Shown here one piece after another: positions 8,311 to 17,592 of a stretch of 64,000 nucleotides of DNA; position 1 is the first letter of the stretch, and each line of letters opens with the position of its first letter. Origin of the DNA: Flammeovirga aprica JL-4 (GTDB lineage: Bacteria > Bacteroidota > Bacteroidia > Cytophagales > Flammeovirgaceae). A program made the translations under genes and the position numbers. The stretch covers positions 1 to 64,000 of the forward strand of contig NZ_JABANE010000027.1 of assembly GCF_012844305.1 (NCBI RefSeq), in the 5' to 3' direction. The notes below the pieces were generated by a model, which was not told the origin of the DNA, made no database searches, and saw only the letters and a list, made by a program, of their open reading frames with translations.

Positions 8311-11300
8311 ATGAACAATTACTTATGTAGGGTAGGTGTTTCGAATAAGGTACGCCTCCTGATAACTCTATTTTGCATTCTTCTATTTCCTAAACTTCTC
8401 TATGCTCAAGATGCAAAAATCATTAAAGGTGTTGTTGTTGATAGCAGTAATGACATGCCCTTACCAGGTGTAAATGTCTACATCGTAGGGACTACTATTG
8501 GAACAATAACCAATTTTGATGGTGCTTACTCAATTGAAGTACCTGTAAATAAAACAGAGTTACGTTTTAAGTATATCGGGTATATTGAGAAAACAATATC
8601 CATAGGAACTAAAGCAGAAATCAATATTTCACTTAATGAAGATGTGAAACAATTGGAAGAAATTGTAGTGGTAGGCTATGGTACCCAAGAAAGAGCTAAA
8701 GTGACGGGTGCTATTGCAACGGTAGATTCAGAACTGATTACTTCTACTCCTGTTTATACTGCAGATCAGGCTTTACAAGGTAGAGCCACGGGTGTTTCAG
8801 TAACCAATAATGGTTCACCTGGTAGTGACCCAATCGTACAGATTCGTGGTGTGATGGGTACCAGTGGAAATAATCCGCTTATCGTTGTAGATGGAATTAT
8901 TGTACAAGGTTTGGGTGATTTGAACCCCTCGGATATTGAATCCATGTCGGTACTGAAAGATGCCTCCACTACGGCTATTTATGGTGCTCAGGGTGCCAAT
9001 GGTGTAGTAGTGGTTACGACCAAAAAAGGTAAATCAGGTGATATCAAAATTGACGTTGATGGCTATAGAGGTGTGCAATCTGTCCAAAACCAAAATGATG
9101 TAATGTCCCGTGATGATTATATCGCTTACTCTAAAATGTGGGGCAATGCAGCTGAAGGACGATTGGATAATCCTAAATATGCTGATATCAGTAAGTATAA
9201 TACGAATTGGCAAAATGAAATCTTCCAGCAAGGTATTATAGAGAATTATAATATTGGATTATCTGGAGGTGGTGAGAACACCAATTACCGTATCAGTGGT
9301 AATTATATGAACCAAGAAGGGGTGTTGAAAAATACAGGAATTGAACGTTTTATGTTCAGAGCAAACTCTAACTATACCAAAGGAAAATTAAAAGTAGCAC
9401 AGACGTTCTCGGTTTCTAGTACAGAGAAAAAGCCAGAACAAACTAGTGCAGGACGTTCAGCATTAGAACATGCGATCAAAATGCCTCCTTACCTTACCGT
9501 TTACAATGCAAGTAATCTAGGTGGTTATCAAGGTACAGATATTCAATTGGATGGTCAAGATGCAGAAAACCCAGTGAGAGTATTGGAGCACACTGAAATC
9601 TCTAACCGAAGAGTGAACTTAATGGGTACGCTTTCCGCAGAATTAGAATTATTCCAAGGGTTCTCCATCAAGGGACAAGGTGGTATTGATTACTTCAATT
9701 ATACCAACGAATTATTCTCTCCTTCTTATGATGATGGATCAGCATTGGCTCGCCCTAACCGATCATTGATAGAAAAAGGATATGGTTCACATGCGATGAT
9801 GACATTGATCGGTCAGGCCAATTACAGCCGTCAATTCGGAAAGCACAATGTAAATGCAGTGTTAGTAGCAGAGCGTATTGAAAAGAAAAATATGAATGCG
9901 GGTACATCAAGTTTTAATGAGATCACAAACGAAATCAAGAACACAACCAATACAGATCTTACAGGTGGTTCTTTCGCGGTAGATTATGGAAAACTAGGGT
10001 ATTTGGGTCGTGTGAATTATGATTATGATGGAAAATACTTATTCGCAGCGTCATACAGACGTGATGCCTCTTCAAGATTTGGTGCTAACAACAGATGGGC
10101 TGGCTTTTACTCTTTATCGTTAGGTTGGAATGTGTTGGATGAAGCATTTATCCCTGAAACCAACTGGATGTCTCAATTAAAACTAAGAGGTAGTTACGGT
10201 TCAGTAGGTAATGACAATATTGGTGATTACAGATACTCCGCTTCTATTGTTTCAGGAAATCACCGTTATGTATTTGGTGGAGCGAATGGCGTTTATCAAG
10301 CCTTTGGTACAACTGCAGGTAACTTGCCAAACCCAGATTTGAAATGGGAAACTACTTATATGACCAATGTTGGTGTGGATTTAGGATTCTTTGAAGACCG
10401 TCTGACTTTATCAGCTGAATATTATAAAAATGAGAGTGATGACCTTTTGATCAATGTAAGACAAGTGTCATCGATTGGTGGGGTAAATGCTACTCAAGCT
10501 AAAAACGCAGGTTCAGCACAAGTAAGCGGTTTTGAATTTAATTTAGGAGTAAAAAATCAGGAAAAAGAATTGCAGTGGGCTGTAAATATGAACATCAGTA
10601 CCATGCAAAACAGAGTGAATGATTTAGGCGGTGAAACACTGTTTGAAGGCTATTACGAAAATAACGGATCTATTTTGAGAAGTGTTGAAGGAGAGCCATT
10701 AAGACATTTTTACGGTTATCAAACGGTAGGTATCTTTAGATCATGGGAAGAGATTTATACTTCTCCAATTCAAACCTCTAACACTGCTCCTGGAGACATA
10801 AAATTCAGAGATATTTCAGGACCTGACGGTGTACCTGATGGGGTAATTGATCATCATGACAGAACCATTATTGGTAACCCTACACCAGATGTTGTTTTTG
10901 GTTTGAATATGGATTTCAATTACAAAAACTTTGATTTGAACATCTTCTTCAATGGTACTTATGGCAATGAAATTTACAACACTACAAGATGGTACTTGGA
11001 AGGCGGTCAACGTTTCTTCAATGCCAATCCTATGATGTTGAATGCTTGGACTCCTGAGAATCCAGATTCAGATGTGCCAAGATTAAACGAGTCGGGTGAC
11101 AACTTAAGAACTTCAGATCGCTTTGTAGAAGACGGTTCTTATATCCGATTGAAAAACGTGACATTGGGCTATACTTTACCGAAGAATGTATTATCAAAAT
11201 ACATCTCTAGATGCAGGTTCTATGTGAGTGGTCAAAACCTATTTACAATTACAAATTACTCAGGTTTAGATCCTGAAGTAGGTGCAGCGGCTGCAAGTGG

Positions 11301-11385
11301 CAATAACCCTGCAGAGACTGGAATTGACAGAGGTAATTACCCAACTCCTGTTACAATCATTGGCGGTTTACAATTAAACTTCTAG
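8311..11385 (+). CDS. susC: SusC/RagA-family TonB-dependent outer-membrane transporter
   Basis: A 1024-residue TonB-dependent porin that imports oligosaccharides across the outer membrane. The signal peptide ends near LLYAQ (residue 33). Residues about 38-120 form the carboxypeptidase-regulatory-like domain typical of this family (GVVVDSSNDMPLPGVNV), followed by the SusC signature EEIVVVGYGTQERAKVTGAI at about 115, the plug domain (about 140-245; LIVVDGI, LKDASTTAIYG) and a 22-strand barrel ending in the aromatic C-terminus GGLQLNF. It is followed after 4 bases by susD, so the two are cotranscribed and should form the usual bed-bin pair. The neighbouring xylanases indicate xylo-oligosaccharides as cargo. 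The tiny frame ATGAAATGA overlaps the start codon and may affect initiation. Confidence 0.96.
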   Translation: MNNYLCRVGVSNKVRLLITLFCILLFPKLLYAQDAKIIKGVVVDSSNDMPLPGVNVYIVGTTIGTITNFDGAYSIEVPVNKTELRFKYIGYIEKTISIGTKAEINISLNEDVKQLEEIVVVGYGTQERAKVTGAIATVDSELITSTPVYTADQALQGRATGVSVTNNGSPGSDPIVQIRGVMGTSGNNPLIVVDGIIVQGLGDLNPSDIESMSVLKDASTTAIYGAQGANGVVVVTTKKGKSGDIKIDVDGYRGVQSVQNQNDVMSRDDYIAYSKMWGNAAEGRLDNPKYADISKYNTNWQNEIFQQGIIENYNIGLSGGGENTNYRISGNYMNQEGVLKNTGIERFMFRANSNYTKGKLKVAQTFSVSSTEKKPEQTSAGRSALEHAIKMPPYLTVYNASNLGGYQGTDIQLDGQDAENPVRVLEHTEISNRRVNLMGTLSAELELFQGFSIKGQGGIDYFNYTNELFSPSYDDGSALARPNRSLIEKGYGSHAMMTLIGQANYSRQFGKHNVNAVLVAERIEKKNMNAGTSSFNEITNEIKNTTNTDLTGGSFAVDYGKLGYLGRVNYDYDGKYLFAASYRRDASSRFGANNRWAGFYSLSLGWNVLDEAFIPETNWMSQLKLRGSYGSVGNDNIGDYRYSASIVSGNHRYVFGGANGVYQAFGTTAGNLPNPDLKWETTYMTNVGVDLGFFEDRLTLSAEYYKNESDDLLINVRQVSSIGGVNATQAKNAGSAQVSGFEFNLGVKNQEKELQWAVNMNISTMQNRVNDLGGETLFEGYYENNGSILRSVEGEPLRHFYGYQTVGIFRSWEEIYTSPIQTSNTAPGDIKFRDISGPDGVPDGVIDHHDRTIIGNPTPDVVFGLNMDFNYKNFDLNIFFNGTYGNEIYNTTRWYLEGGQRFFNANPMMLNAWTPENPDSDVPRLNESGDNLRTSDRFVEDGSYIRLKNVTLGYTLPKNVLSKYISRCRFYVSGQNLFTITNYSGLDPEVGAAAASGNNPAETGIDRGNYPTPVTIIGGLQLNF

Positions 11386-11389
11386 AATC

Positions 11390-12859
11390 ATGAACACAAG
11401 AAACTCTATATATTTATCATTATTGATGATCGTTTTTGGAAGTAGCTGTAGTACAGATTTCCTCAACATCTCCAATCCAAATGAACTGACAGAAGACACT
11501 TATTTTAAGAATAAATCACAGTTGCAATCTTCTGTAGATGCCTCTTATGTCAACCTTCAGTCCAAAGGACTTTACATCCGTCATTTATTTTTTATGAATG
11601 ATAATATGGGACATGAAGTAGACCTCAATCCTCAGCATGAAGCAGACAAACGTCAGTATTATAATTTTACGTTTGACTCCAATCACGAAGGTATTTTTAC
11701 CTATTGGGACAACTGTTTCAGAGGAATTAATAAAGCGAATTTTGTGATCTCAAATAAAGATAAGTTTGAGAATGTAACACAAGGTGATATTGATAAAGCA
11801 CTAGGAGAAACGCACTTTATGAGAGCCTTTTACTATCATTTATTAGTGACGCGTTTCGGTGGTGTACCGATCTACCCTGAGTTGACTTCAGTGCCAAATC
11901 CAAGAGCTACAAAAGAAGAAGTATATCAATTTATTTTAGAAGATTTAGAACTAGCCGCTTCACTTTTACCTACTCAAGGAGCTACTGATGGAGGTAGAGC
12001 AACGGCAGGCGCGGCATGGTCATTAAAAGGAAAAATGCACTTGTTCAGAAAAGAATGGCAAGAAGCAGCGAATGCTTTCCAAAATGTGACGGGCTATACA
12101 TTGGTGGCTGATTATATGGATAACTTCTTGGAGGAAACAGAATATAATTCAGAGTCAGTATTTGAGGTAGGTTTCACACGTGAGTTTGGTTGGTCAGACC
12201 AAGATACTTGGTGGGTAGAAGATGCTTCAGGAATGCAGTTTGTTTCTTTGAGAGGGCAAGAATACGGTTGGAACGACTGGTTCAACTCTTATCCTGGAGA
12301 CGATCTTTTGGACGAATATGAAGCGAATGATCCTCGTTATACAGCCAATTTTTATACGGACGGTGAGTTATTCAATAATGGAACTGAAGTTGTAAGTCTG
12401 CCAGACCACAGAGCGGCATGGAAGAAATACCAGAACTATTACCAACGCCCTAAGGAAGAGATTGCATCAGGAATCAATCACAGAGTCATTCGTTATTCAG
12501 ATGTATTATTGATGTGGGCTGAGGCTGAAAACGAATTAGGAAATGCTTCAAAAGCCATTGAACTGATGAACCAAGTGAGAGCAAGAGTAAATATGCCTTT
12601 GTATGGTTCTAGTGAAATGAACGCTACTTATCCTGTAGGAAGTAAGTCAGAGATTTTCCAAGCGATTATTCACGAAAGAAAAGTGGAATTGGCAGGGGAG
12701 CAAGTGAGGTTCAATGATCTATTAAGATGGGATTTAGCATCAACAGTTTTAGCAGGAACAGGCTTTGTCGCTGGTAAGTCAGAATTACTTCCTATTCCTC
12801 AAAAAGAGATTGATGTGAATCCAGAAATCTCAGCAGCAGATCAAAACCCTGGCTACTAA
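11390..12859 (+). CDS. susD: SusD/RagB-family glycan-binding lipoprotein
   Basis: A 489-residue surface lipoprotein that caps the SusC barrel and binds glycan. The lipobox is GSSC with Cys20. The N-terminal TPR-like helical part includes the typical segments ALGETHFMRAFYYHLLVTRFGG and VYQFILEDLELAASLLP, and the protein ends with the family's usual C-terminal motif QNPGY. Length is normal. It begins 4 bases after susC and is followed 32 bases later by a glycan-binding lipoprotein gene, the common order in polysaccharide utilisation loci. The aromatic-rich stretch around residues 255-300 (WWVEDASG, YGWNDWF) is a plausible sugar-stacking surface. Confidence 0.95.
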   Translation: MNTRNSIYLSLLMIVFGSSCSTDFLNISNPNELTEDTYFKNKSQLQSSVDASYVNLQSKGLYIRHLFFMNDNMGHEVDLNPQHEADKRQYYNFTFDSNHEGIFTYWDNCFRGINKANFVISNKDKFENVTQGDIDKALGETHFMRAFYYHLLVTRFGGVPIYPELTSVPNPRATKEEVYQFILEDLELAASLLPTQGATDGGRATAGAAWSLKGKMHLFRKEWQEAANAFQNVTGYTLVADYMDNFLEETEYNSESVFEVGFTREFGWSDQDTWWVEDASGMQFVSLRGQEYGWNDWFNSYPGDDLLDEYEANDPRYTANFYTDGELFNNGTEVVSLPDHRAAWKKYQNYYQRPKEEIASGINHRVIRYSDVLLMWAEAENELGNASKAIELMNQVRARVNMPLYGSSEMNATYPVGSKSEIFQAIIHERKVELAGEQVRFNDLLRWDLASTVLAGTGFVAGKSELLPIPQKEIDVNPEISAADQNPGY

Positions 12860-12891
12860 TAGTGTCTTGTCAAATTGAAATTGAATGAACT

Positions 12892-14115
12892 ATGAAAAAG
12901 AACTTATTATACATATATCTTATAGGACTTCTTTCGATATGGGGATGTTCTAATGAGGATTCTTCTCCAGTGGAAGAAATGCCAAAAGCCGCTTTTACGG
13001 CAACTCCTTCAAGCGAAAATCCAAACTATATTGTACTGGATAATCAGTCTACCGGAACTTCAATTATGAGCTCATGGAAGTTCAAAGAAGATGGACCGTT
13101 TGTTAGAGGATCTCAAGATGTTGATACGACTTATTACCCTAATGAAGGGACTTACAAAATCACTTTATATACAGGAAATAATATGGGTGTAGATACGGTT
13201 TCAAAGGAAATTGTAATTGCTCAGAGAGATCCTGATTTACCACCAGTAGGTGGGGATGCGTTCTTGCTGTTAGGTGATTTTGAAGACGGAGAAGTTGGCG
13301 ATTGGAATGCTTGGGGACAAGATGTTTCAGTGGTGAGCAACCCTTCAGGTTCTGCGGTTAACCCTTCGGATAGAGTATTAAAAATGACGCAGACAGAGCC
13401 TTGGCAAAACAGTGCAGTGAGAAATATTCCACAGGTTACGCCATTCGCTACCAAGATCGTAGTAGATGTATATATGGAAGTGGCAGGAGAATTAAAACTT
13501 CAAATTGAAGGTGATTTTGCTACAGGTTATTTCCAAGCGGTGCCAGCAGGTGAGTGGGTAACATTGGAGTATGATTTAGAAGGTCAAGTGGATGCGGCGA
13601 AAGAATACCCATGGATCCTTTTCCAAGGCAATACAGCAGGAAGTTATTACATCGATAATATCAAATACTATGCATTGGATATTGGAGGAAACAACGGAAC
13701 AGTTTATGGTGATTTTGAAGACGAGCAAGTAGGGGATTGGAACGCTTGGGGACAAGATGTTTCTGTAGTGGCCAACCCAGCAACTGATGCTGTAAACGCT
13801 TCTGATTTTGTATTAATGATGACACAAGTAGATCCATTCTCAGTCAATGCCGTAAGAAACGGTCAGATTGTAGGTGTGGCGGCAGATAAAATAACGATAG
13901 ATGTGTATTTCGAACAAGCAGGTTCCTTAAAATTACAGCTGGAAAGCGATTTTGAGACGGGCTATTTCCTTGATGTCGAACCGGGTAAATGGGTGACATT
14001 AGAATATGACCTCGTTGATCAGATAGATGGTAATACTGAATACCCTTGGGTGGTCATTCAGGGAAATACAGCAGGTAATTATTATGTAGACAATATTACC
14101 TATTTCGAACAATAA
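12892..14115 (+). CDS. Surface glycan-binding lipoprotein with two near-identical binding modules
   Basis: A 407-residue lipoprotein (lipobox SIWGC, Cys19) in the position where SusE/SusF-type surface glycan-binding proteins are encoded. Residues about 30-110 form a PKD/Ig-like domain (PKAAFTATPSSENPNYIVL). Two tandem beta-sandwich modules follow, about 125-262 and 268-407. Both begin GDFED..VGDWNAWGQDVSVV and end EYPW...QGNTAG.YY(I/V)DNI.Y, and they agree at well over half of their positions, so one arose by recent duplication of the other. The module looks like a carbohydrate-binding module, though I cannot assign a CBM family. Aromatic residues in WNAWGQ and EYPW are candidate sugar contacts. 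The likely role is holding xylan chains near the SusCD complex. Confidence 0.85.
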   Translation: MKKNLLYIYLIGLLSIWGCSNEDSSPVEEMPKAAFTATPSSENPNYIVLDNQSTGTSIMSSWKFKEDGPFVRGSQDVDTTYYPNEGTYKITLYTGNNMGVDTVSKEIVIAQRDPDLPPVGGDAFLLLGDFEDGEVGDWNAWGQDVSVVSNPSGSAVNPSDRVLKMTQTEPWQNSAVRNIPQVTPFATKIVVDVYMEVAGELKLQIEGDFATGYFQAVPAGEWVTLEYDLEGQVDAAKEYPWILFQGNTAGSYYIDNIKYYALDIGGNNGTVYGDFEDEQVGDWNAWGQDVSVVANPATDAVNASDFVLMMTQVDPFSVNAVRNGQIVGVAADKITIDVYFEQAGSLKLQLESDFETGYFLDVEPGKWVTLEYDLVDQIDGNTEYPWVVIQGNTAGNYYVDNITYFEQ

Positions 14116-14125
14116 TAGTGTAGAC

Positions 14126-14158
14126 AAACAATCCAGGGAGCTATTCCCTGGACTGTTT
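14126..14158 (+). promoter_or_regulatory. Intercistronic hairpin between the binding protein and GH10 genes
   Basis: AAACA-a-TCCAGGGA, loop GCTAT, TCCCTGGA-c-TGTTT: a 13-bp stem with one mismatch and no T tract. Its place inside the operon suggests mRNA stabilisation or partial termination that keeps susCD expression above that of the enzyme gene. The structure is seen; the role is inferred. Confidence 0.6.
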
Positions 14159-14181
14159 CAAACTTAGAAAATAATAGAATC

Positions 14182-15531
14182 ATGAAAAGAATTTTAGTAT
14201 ATCTATTGGCTGCATTAGTACTTTCATTACAGTCTTGTGTAGATAATAAAGAGCAGGAAGTAACACTTTCAGCACCTGATATTTATAAGATTTCAAACCT
14301 TAAAGCAAGTAGTTTTACGGCAGATTGGACAAGCGTTGTCAATGCTCAAAGTTATGAGCTGAACCTTGCTACGGATGAAAACTTCTCTAACCTAGTGGCT
14401 CCTTATGAAAGCGTAGTGACAAAGGATGACTTTTATACTTTTGAAGAATTAGCGAACGGACAGACTTTTTATTTGAGAGTGAAGGCTCAACTGAAGGAAA
14501 AAACTTCCACGTTCTCCAATTCCAAATCTGTAACTACTTTGGAAGCGGATGGAGTTGAGCCTGATACTCCTCTAAAAGATGTGGCTACTACCTTCAGAGT
14601 CGGGATGGCTACGATTGTGAACCGTTTGAATGGTTCGCATGACGAAATTTACAGAAGAGAGTACAATCAGATTTCTGCTGAATGGGAAATGAAAATGAAC
14701 ATCATGTATCCTGAGCAAGGGAGATATGATTTTACATTGGCAGATCAGTTGGTGGAATACGCTCAAAACAACGGAATGGAAGTTCACGGTCATGCTTTAA
14801 TTTGGCATGCTGCCACTCCAAGTTGGGTAGAGAATTTTGAAGGAACAGATGAGGAATTCTCAAATATGGTAGAAGATTATATTAAAACTACGGTAACAAG
14901 ATACAAAGGAAAAGTAGTGTCTTGGGATGTGGTTAACGAGGCTATTGATGATGCAGGAGGCAATTATAGAAACACTGTATTTTTAGAAAGAATGGGTGAA
15001 AACTACATTCAGAAGTGTTTCGAATGGGCAAGAGAGGCAGACCCTGATTGTCTCCTTTTCTACAACGATTACAACTTGTGCTGGGATAAGACAAAATTGA
15101 ATGGTGTGATCAGTAAAATTGTGGATAATTTCCAAACGAATAATGTACCATTGGATGGTGTAGGTTTCCAAATGCACATCAGTTACAATGGTCCATCAAA
15201 AAGTGCGATTGCAGAGAATACAAAGATGATTACTGATAAAGGATTATTGATGCACTTCTCTGAATTGGATGTAAAAATCAACCCTGATAATGATCTTACT
15301 TCTTCAACGGAAGAAAGAGAATTTGCTCAAAAAGACAAAGTGAGAGAAGTGGTGGAAGTATACAATGCAATTCCAGAAAGCAGTAAGTTCGCCTTAACGA
15401 TTTGGGGATTGAAAGATAATGAATCTTGGATACCAAGTGTTCAAGGACACGACGATTGGCCTTTATTATACGATAAAGATTTCGTCATCAAAAAAGCACA
15501 TACAGGCTTCTTAGAAGGCCTTCAAGAATAG
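14182..15531 (+). CDS. GH10 endo-1,4-beta-xylanase lipoprotein with N-terminal fibronectin III-like domain
   Basis: A 449-residue lipoprotein xylanase (lipobox SLQSC, Cys19). Residues about 30-118 form a fibronectin type III-like domain (SSFTADWTSVVNAQSYEL) that spaces the enzyme from the membrane. The GH10 domain covers about 130-447, with acid/base Glu253 in WDVVNEAIDD and nucleophile Glu361 in HFSELDVKI. The segment EWEMKMNIMYPEQG replaces the more usual ENxMK at the substrate site, so the -1 to -2 subsites may differ slightly from the other GH10 (2163). It is the last gene of the susCD operon and is followed by a hairpin and a family A repeat. In such loci this enzyme usually makes the oligomers taken in by SusC. 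Confidence 0.93.
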   Translation: MKRILVYLLAALVLSLQSCVDNKEQEVTLSAPDIYKISNLKASSFTADWTSVVNAQSYELNLATDENFSNLVAPYESVVTKDDFYTFEELANGQTFYLRVKAQLKEKTSTFSNSKSVTTLEADGVEPDTPLKDVATTFRVGMATIVNRLNGSHDEIYRREYNQISAEWEMKMNIMYPEQGRYDFTLADQLVEYAQNNGMEVHGHALIWHAATPSWVENFEGTDEEFSNMVEDYIKTTVTRYKGKVVSWDVVNEAIDDAGGNYRNTVFLERMGENYIQKCFEWAREADPDCLLFYNDYNLCWDKTKLNGVISKIVDNFQTNNVPLDGVGFQMHISYNGPSKSAIAENTKMITDKGLLMHFSELDVKINPDNDLTSSTEEREFAQKDKVREVVEVYNAIPESSKFALTIWGLKDNESWIPSVQGHDDWPLLYDKDFVIKKAHTGFLEGLQE

Positions 15532-15532
15532 A

Positions 15533-15584
15533 GTTAGCAATGGGGAGAAAGCTGGGAATAGTAGTACCACTTTCTCCACCTAAC
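15533..15584 (+). terminator. Possible terminator hairpin after the susCD operon
   Basis: Nested stems GTTAG/CTAAC and GGAGAAAG/CTTTCTCC just after the GH10 stop codon. There is no T tract, so termination would need a factor; it could also be a 3' protecting hairpin. Confidence 0.4.
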
Positions 15585-15777
15585 AAAAACATTGAGGTAA
15601 GAGTTAAGAGGTAAGAATGAAGAGGGATATTGTGATTAACAAAGACATTATCAATAATTATTACCTCTATCACAAAAAAGATAAACCTACTCTTCTCTCA
15701 TACTTCTTAAATCAAATTAATGGAGAAATGTCGTATAAATTCGTAACCTCTAGCTCATTGGTGATCTATCTTTTAGT

Positions 15778-15983
15778 TGTAGAACCTTCAAAGTGGCATT
15801 GAATGGAAAAGCGTTAAGAATTTTGTGGAATAAGCCGTGAAAAAATCTTCGTTTGTTTGAGCGTAGCGAGTTTTGAAGATTTTAGGCTTATGGAATAAAA
15901 TTTAGCTTTTGCGTTCACAGCCTAGATTTTTTTGCTTCGTTTTTTCATCAATGGAAAAAATGAAGAAGACAGTAGCTTGGAAG
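15778..15983 (+). repeat. Dispersed structured repeat, family A copy 2
   Basis: Closely matches copy 1 at 1811-2012 in the blocks GGAAAAGCGTTAAGAATTTT, GTTTGAGC..AGCGAGTTT and AATAAAATTTAGCTTTTGC. The central hairpin here is AAAATCTTC / GAAGATTTT (15842-15850 with 15875-15883), different in sequence from copy 1 but still paired. The 3' hairpin CTTCGTTTTTTC / GAAAAAATGAAG also differs from copy 1 and still pairs. It separates the susCD operon from the transporter gene. Confidence 0.75.
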
Positions 15984-16004
15984 AATTAAGATGGAGTTTT
16001 TCGA

Positions 16005-16021
16005 CATTCTATTCTAGAATG
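16005..16021. promoter_or_regulatory. Candidate operator palindrome before the symporter gene
   Basis: CATTCTA-TTC-TAGAATG is a perfect 7-bp inverted repeat with a 3-base spacer, 31 bases before the start codon of the transporter. This position would overlap a promoter. No second copy was noticed elsewhere in the window. Confidence 0.35.
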
Positions 16022-16052
16022 GATATTACAATAACATACCCCTATTTTTTTA

Positions 16053-17576
16053 ATGAAAATGAACGATCAAAAAGTATCTTTAAAAGAGAAAATTGGTTAC
16101 AGCCTTGGTGATTGCTCCGTGAATTTTGTATTCCAGATCATGTTGGTGTTCCAATTGGGCTTTTATACGGATGTATTCGGCATAAAAGCCACCGCCGCAG
16201 GTACCATACTGCTTTTAGCAAGAGTGATTGATGCTTTTGTAGATCCCGTTGTGGGAATTATGTCTGACAGGACCAATACAAAGTGGGGGAAATACAGACC
16301 TTGGGTGCTTTGGACTGCCATTCCATTTGGCTTATTTTTCTTTCTAGCTTTTACCACTCCTGACCTTACAGAAAGGTATAAAGTCATTTACGCAGGTATC
16401 ACATACACGCTCCTAATGGCTATTTATTCCCTTAACAATACACCTTATTCTGCATTGCATGGAGTGATGTCAAGTGATATTAATGAAAGAACAAACATTG
16501 GTTCTGTCCGATTTGTATTGGCTATGATCGCCTCATTGGTGGTGCAAGGTTTTACTTTACCATTGGTAGATAAGTTTGGACAAGGTGATGATCAAAAAGG
16601 ATGGTCAATAACAATTGGTATATTCTCGTTAGTAGCAATTGTGTTTTTTGTGATTACATTCTTATCTACCAAAGAAAGGATCACACCACCACCATCTCAA
16701 AAGACAAGTATCAAACAAGATTTTAATGACCTGAAGAAAAACGGACCTTGGTTCTCGATGTTTATCGTGACGCTTTTCATTTTCACTACCTTATCATTAT
16801 GGGGAGGAGGAATGTATTACTTCTTTAGCTATTACATGAAACCAGAAGCCATTTTTTCATTCCTCGAACAATTCAATTTAATTCAAAATACAAGTGGTGA
16901 TCCTTCTCTATTACAAAAGCTGATGGGAACTTTTGGATTGCTGGCATTGCCGGATAAGAGTAATGCATTCAGCGTAGGGTTTAGCTTTTTCAATATGATC
17001 GGTCAGTTTGTGACCATCATCGGAGTACTGACATTATCAGCTCCACTAGCCAAGAGATTCGGAAAACGTAATACATTTATTGTTTGTTTATTTATGACAG
17101 CAGTTTTTACAGGATTGTTCTTTTTCGTACCAGAAGATAACGTAGGTTTAGCATTTACTTTAAATATTCTAAAATCCCTTTTCTATGCCCCAACGATTCC
17201 ACTTTTATGGGCAATGATGGGTGATGTTGCAGATTATTCAGAATGGAAATACAACAGAAGAGCGACAGGTTTTGTATTCTCAGGGATTGTTTTTGCCTTG
17301 AAGGCAGGGCTTGGGTTAGGAGGAGCATTGTGTGGATGGATTGTATCAGTTTATGGTTACGAACCCAATATAGTACAGTCAAATGAAGCGATTTTTGGAA
17401 TCCGATTAACAGCTTCCTTAGTACCAGCCACCACCTTTATGGTGTCTGTTATCTCTCTTATTTTTTATGTGATTACGAAAGACTTTAACATTAAAATTCA
17501 GTCTGATCTTTCAGAAAGAAGACAATTACAACAATCAGCAAGTGCATTAGAATTAGAAGATGTTTCAATAAATTAA
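16053..17576 (+). CDS. GPH-family sugar:cation symporter (xyloside or xylo-oligosaccharide transporter)
   Basis: A 507-residue inner-membrane transporter of the glycoside-pentoside-hexuronide family within the major facilitator superfamily. About twelve hydrophobic segments are visible. The family signatures are present: GYSLGD near residue 13, ARVIDAFVDPVVGIMSDRT at about 52-70, YSLNNTPYSALHGVMSSD in the loop after helix 4, and MMGDVADYSEWKYNRRATG in the C-terminal half. It should bring xylose or short xylo-oligosaccharides from periplasm to cytoplasm with a cation. The GH43 gene starts 17 bases after the stop, so transport and cytoplasmic cleavage are coupled. The cargo is inferred from this context. 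Confidence 0.9.
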   Translation: MKMNDQKVSLKEKIGYSLGDCSVNFVFQIMLVFQLGFYTDVFGIKATAAGTILLLARVIDAFVDPVVGIMSDRTNTKWGKYRPWVLWTAIPFGLFFFLAFTTPDLTERYKVIYAGITYTLLMAIYSLNNTPYSALHGVMSSDINERTNIGSVRFVLAMIASLVVQGFTLPLVDKFGQGDDQKGWSITIGIFSLVAIVFFVITFLSTKERITPPPSQKTSIKQDFNDLKKNGPWFSMFIVTLFIFTTLSLWGGGMYYFFSYYMKPEAIFSFLEQFNLIQNTSGDPSLLQKLMGTFGLLALPDKSNAFSVGFSFFNMIGQFVTIIGVLTLSAPLAKRFGKRNTFIVCLFMTAVFTGLFFFVPEDNVGLAFTLNILKSLFYAPTIPLLWAMMGDVADYSEWKYNRRATGFVFSGIVFALKAGLGLGGALCGWIVSVYGYEPNIVQSNEAIFGIRLTASLVPATTFMVSVISLIFYVITKDFNIKIQSDLSERRQLQQSASALELEDVSIN

Positions 17577-17592
17577 TTCAAATAGAAATACA

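Noticed and set aside
15617..15802. Open frame of 61 codons after the second GH10
   Set aside because: It runs into a family A repeat, has low-complexity Lys/Ile/Asn content and no signal or motif; it is most likely chance in AT-rich DNA.
2098..16008. TTTCGACA-like octamer near the GH10, susC and symporter genes as a shared regulator site
   Set aside because: Three hits in both orientations at variable distances are about what chance predicts for 64 kb, and the orientation is not consistent.
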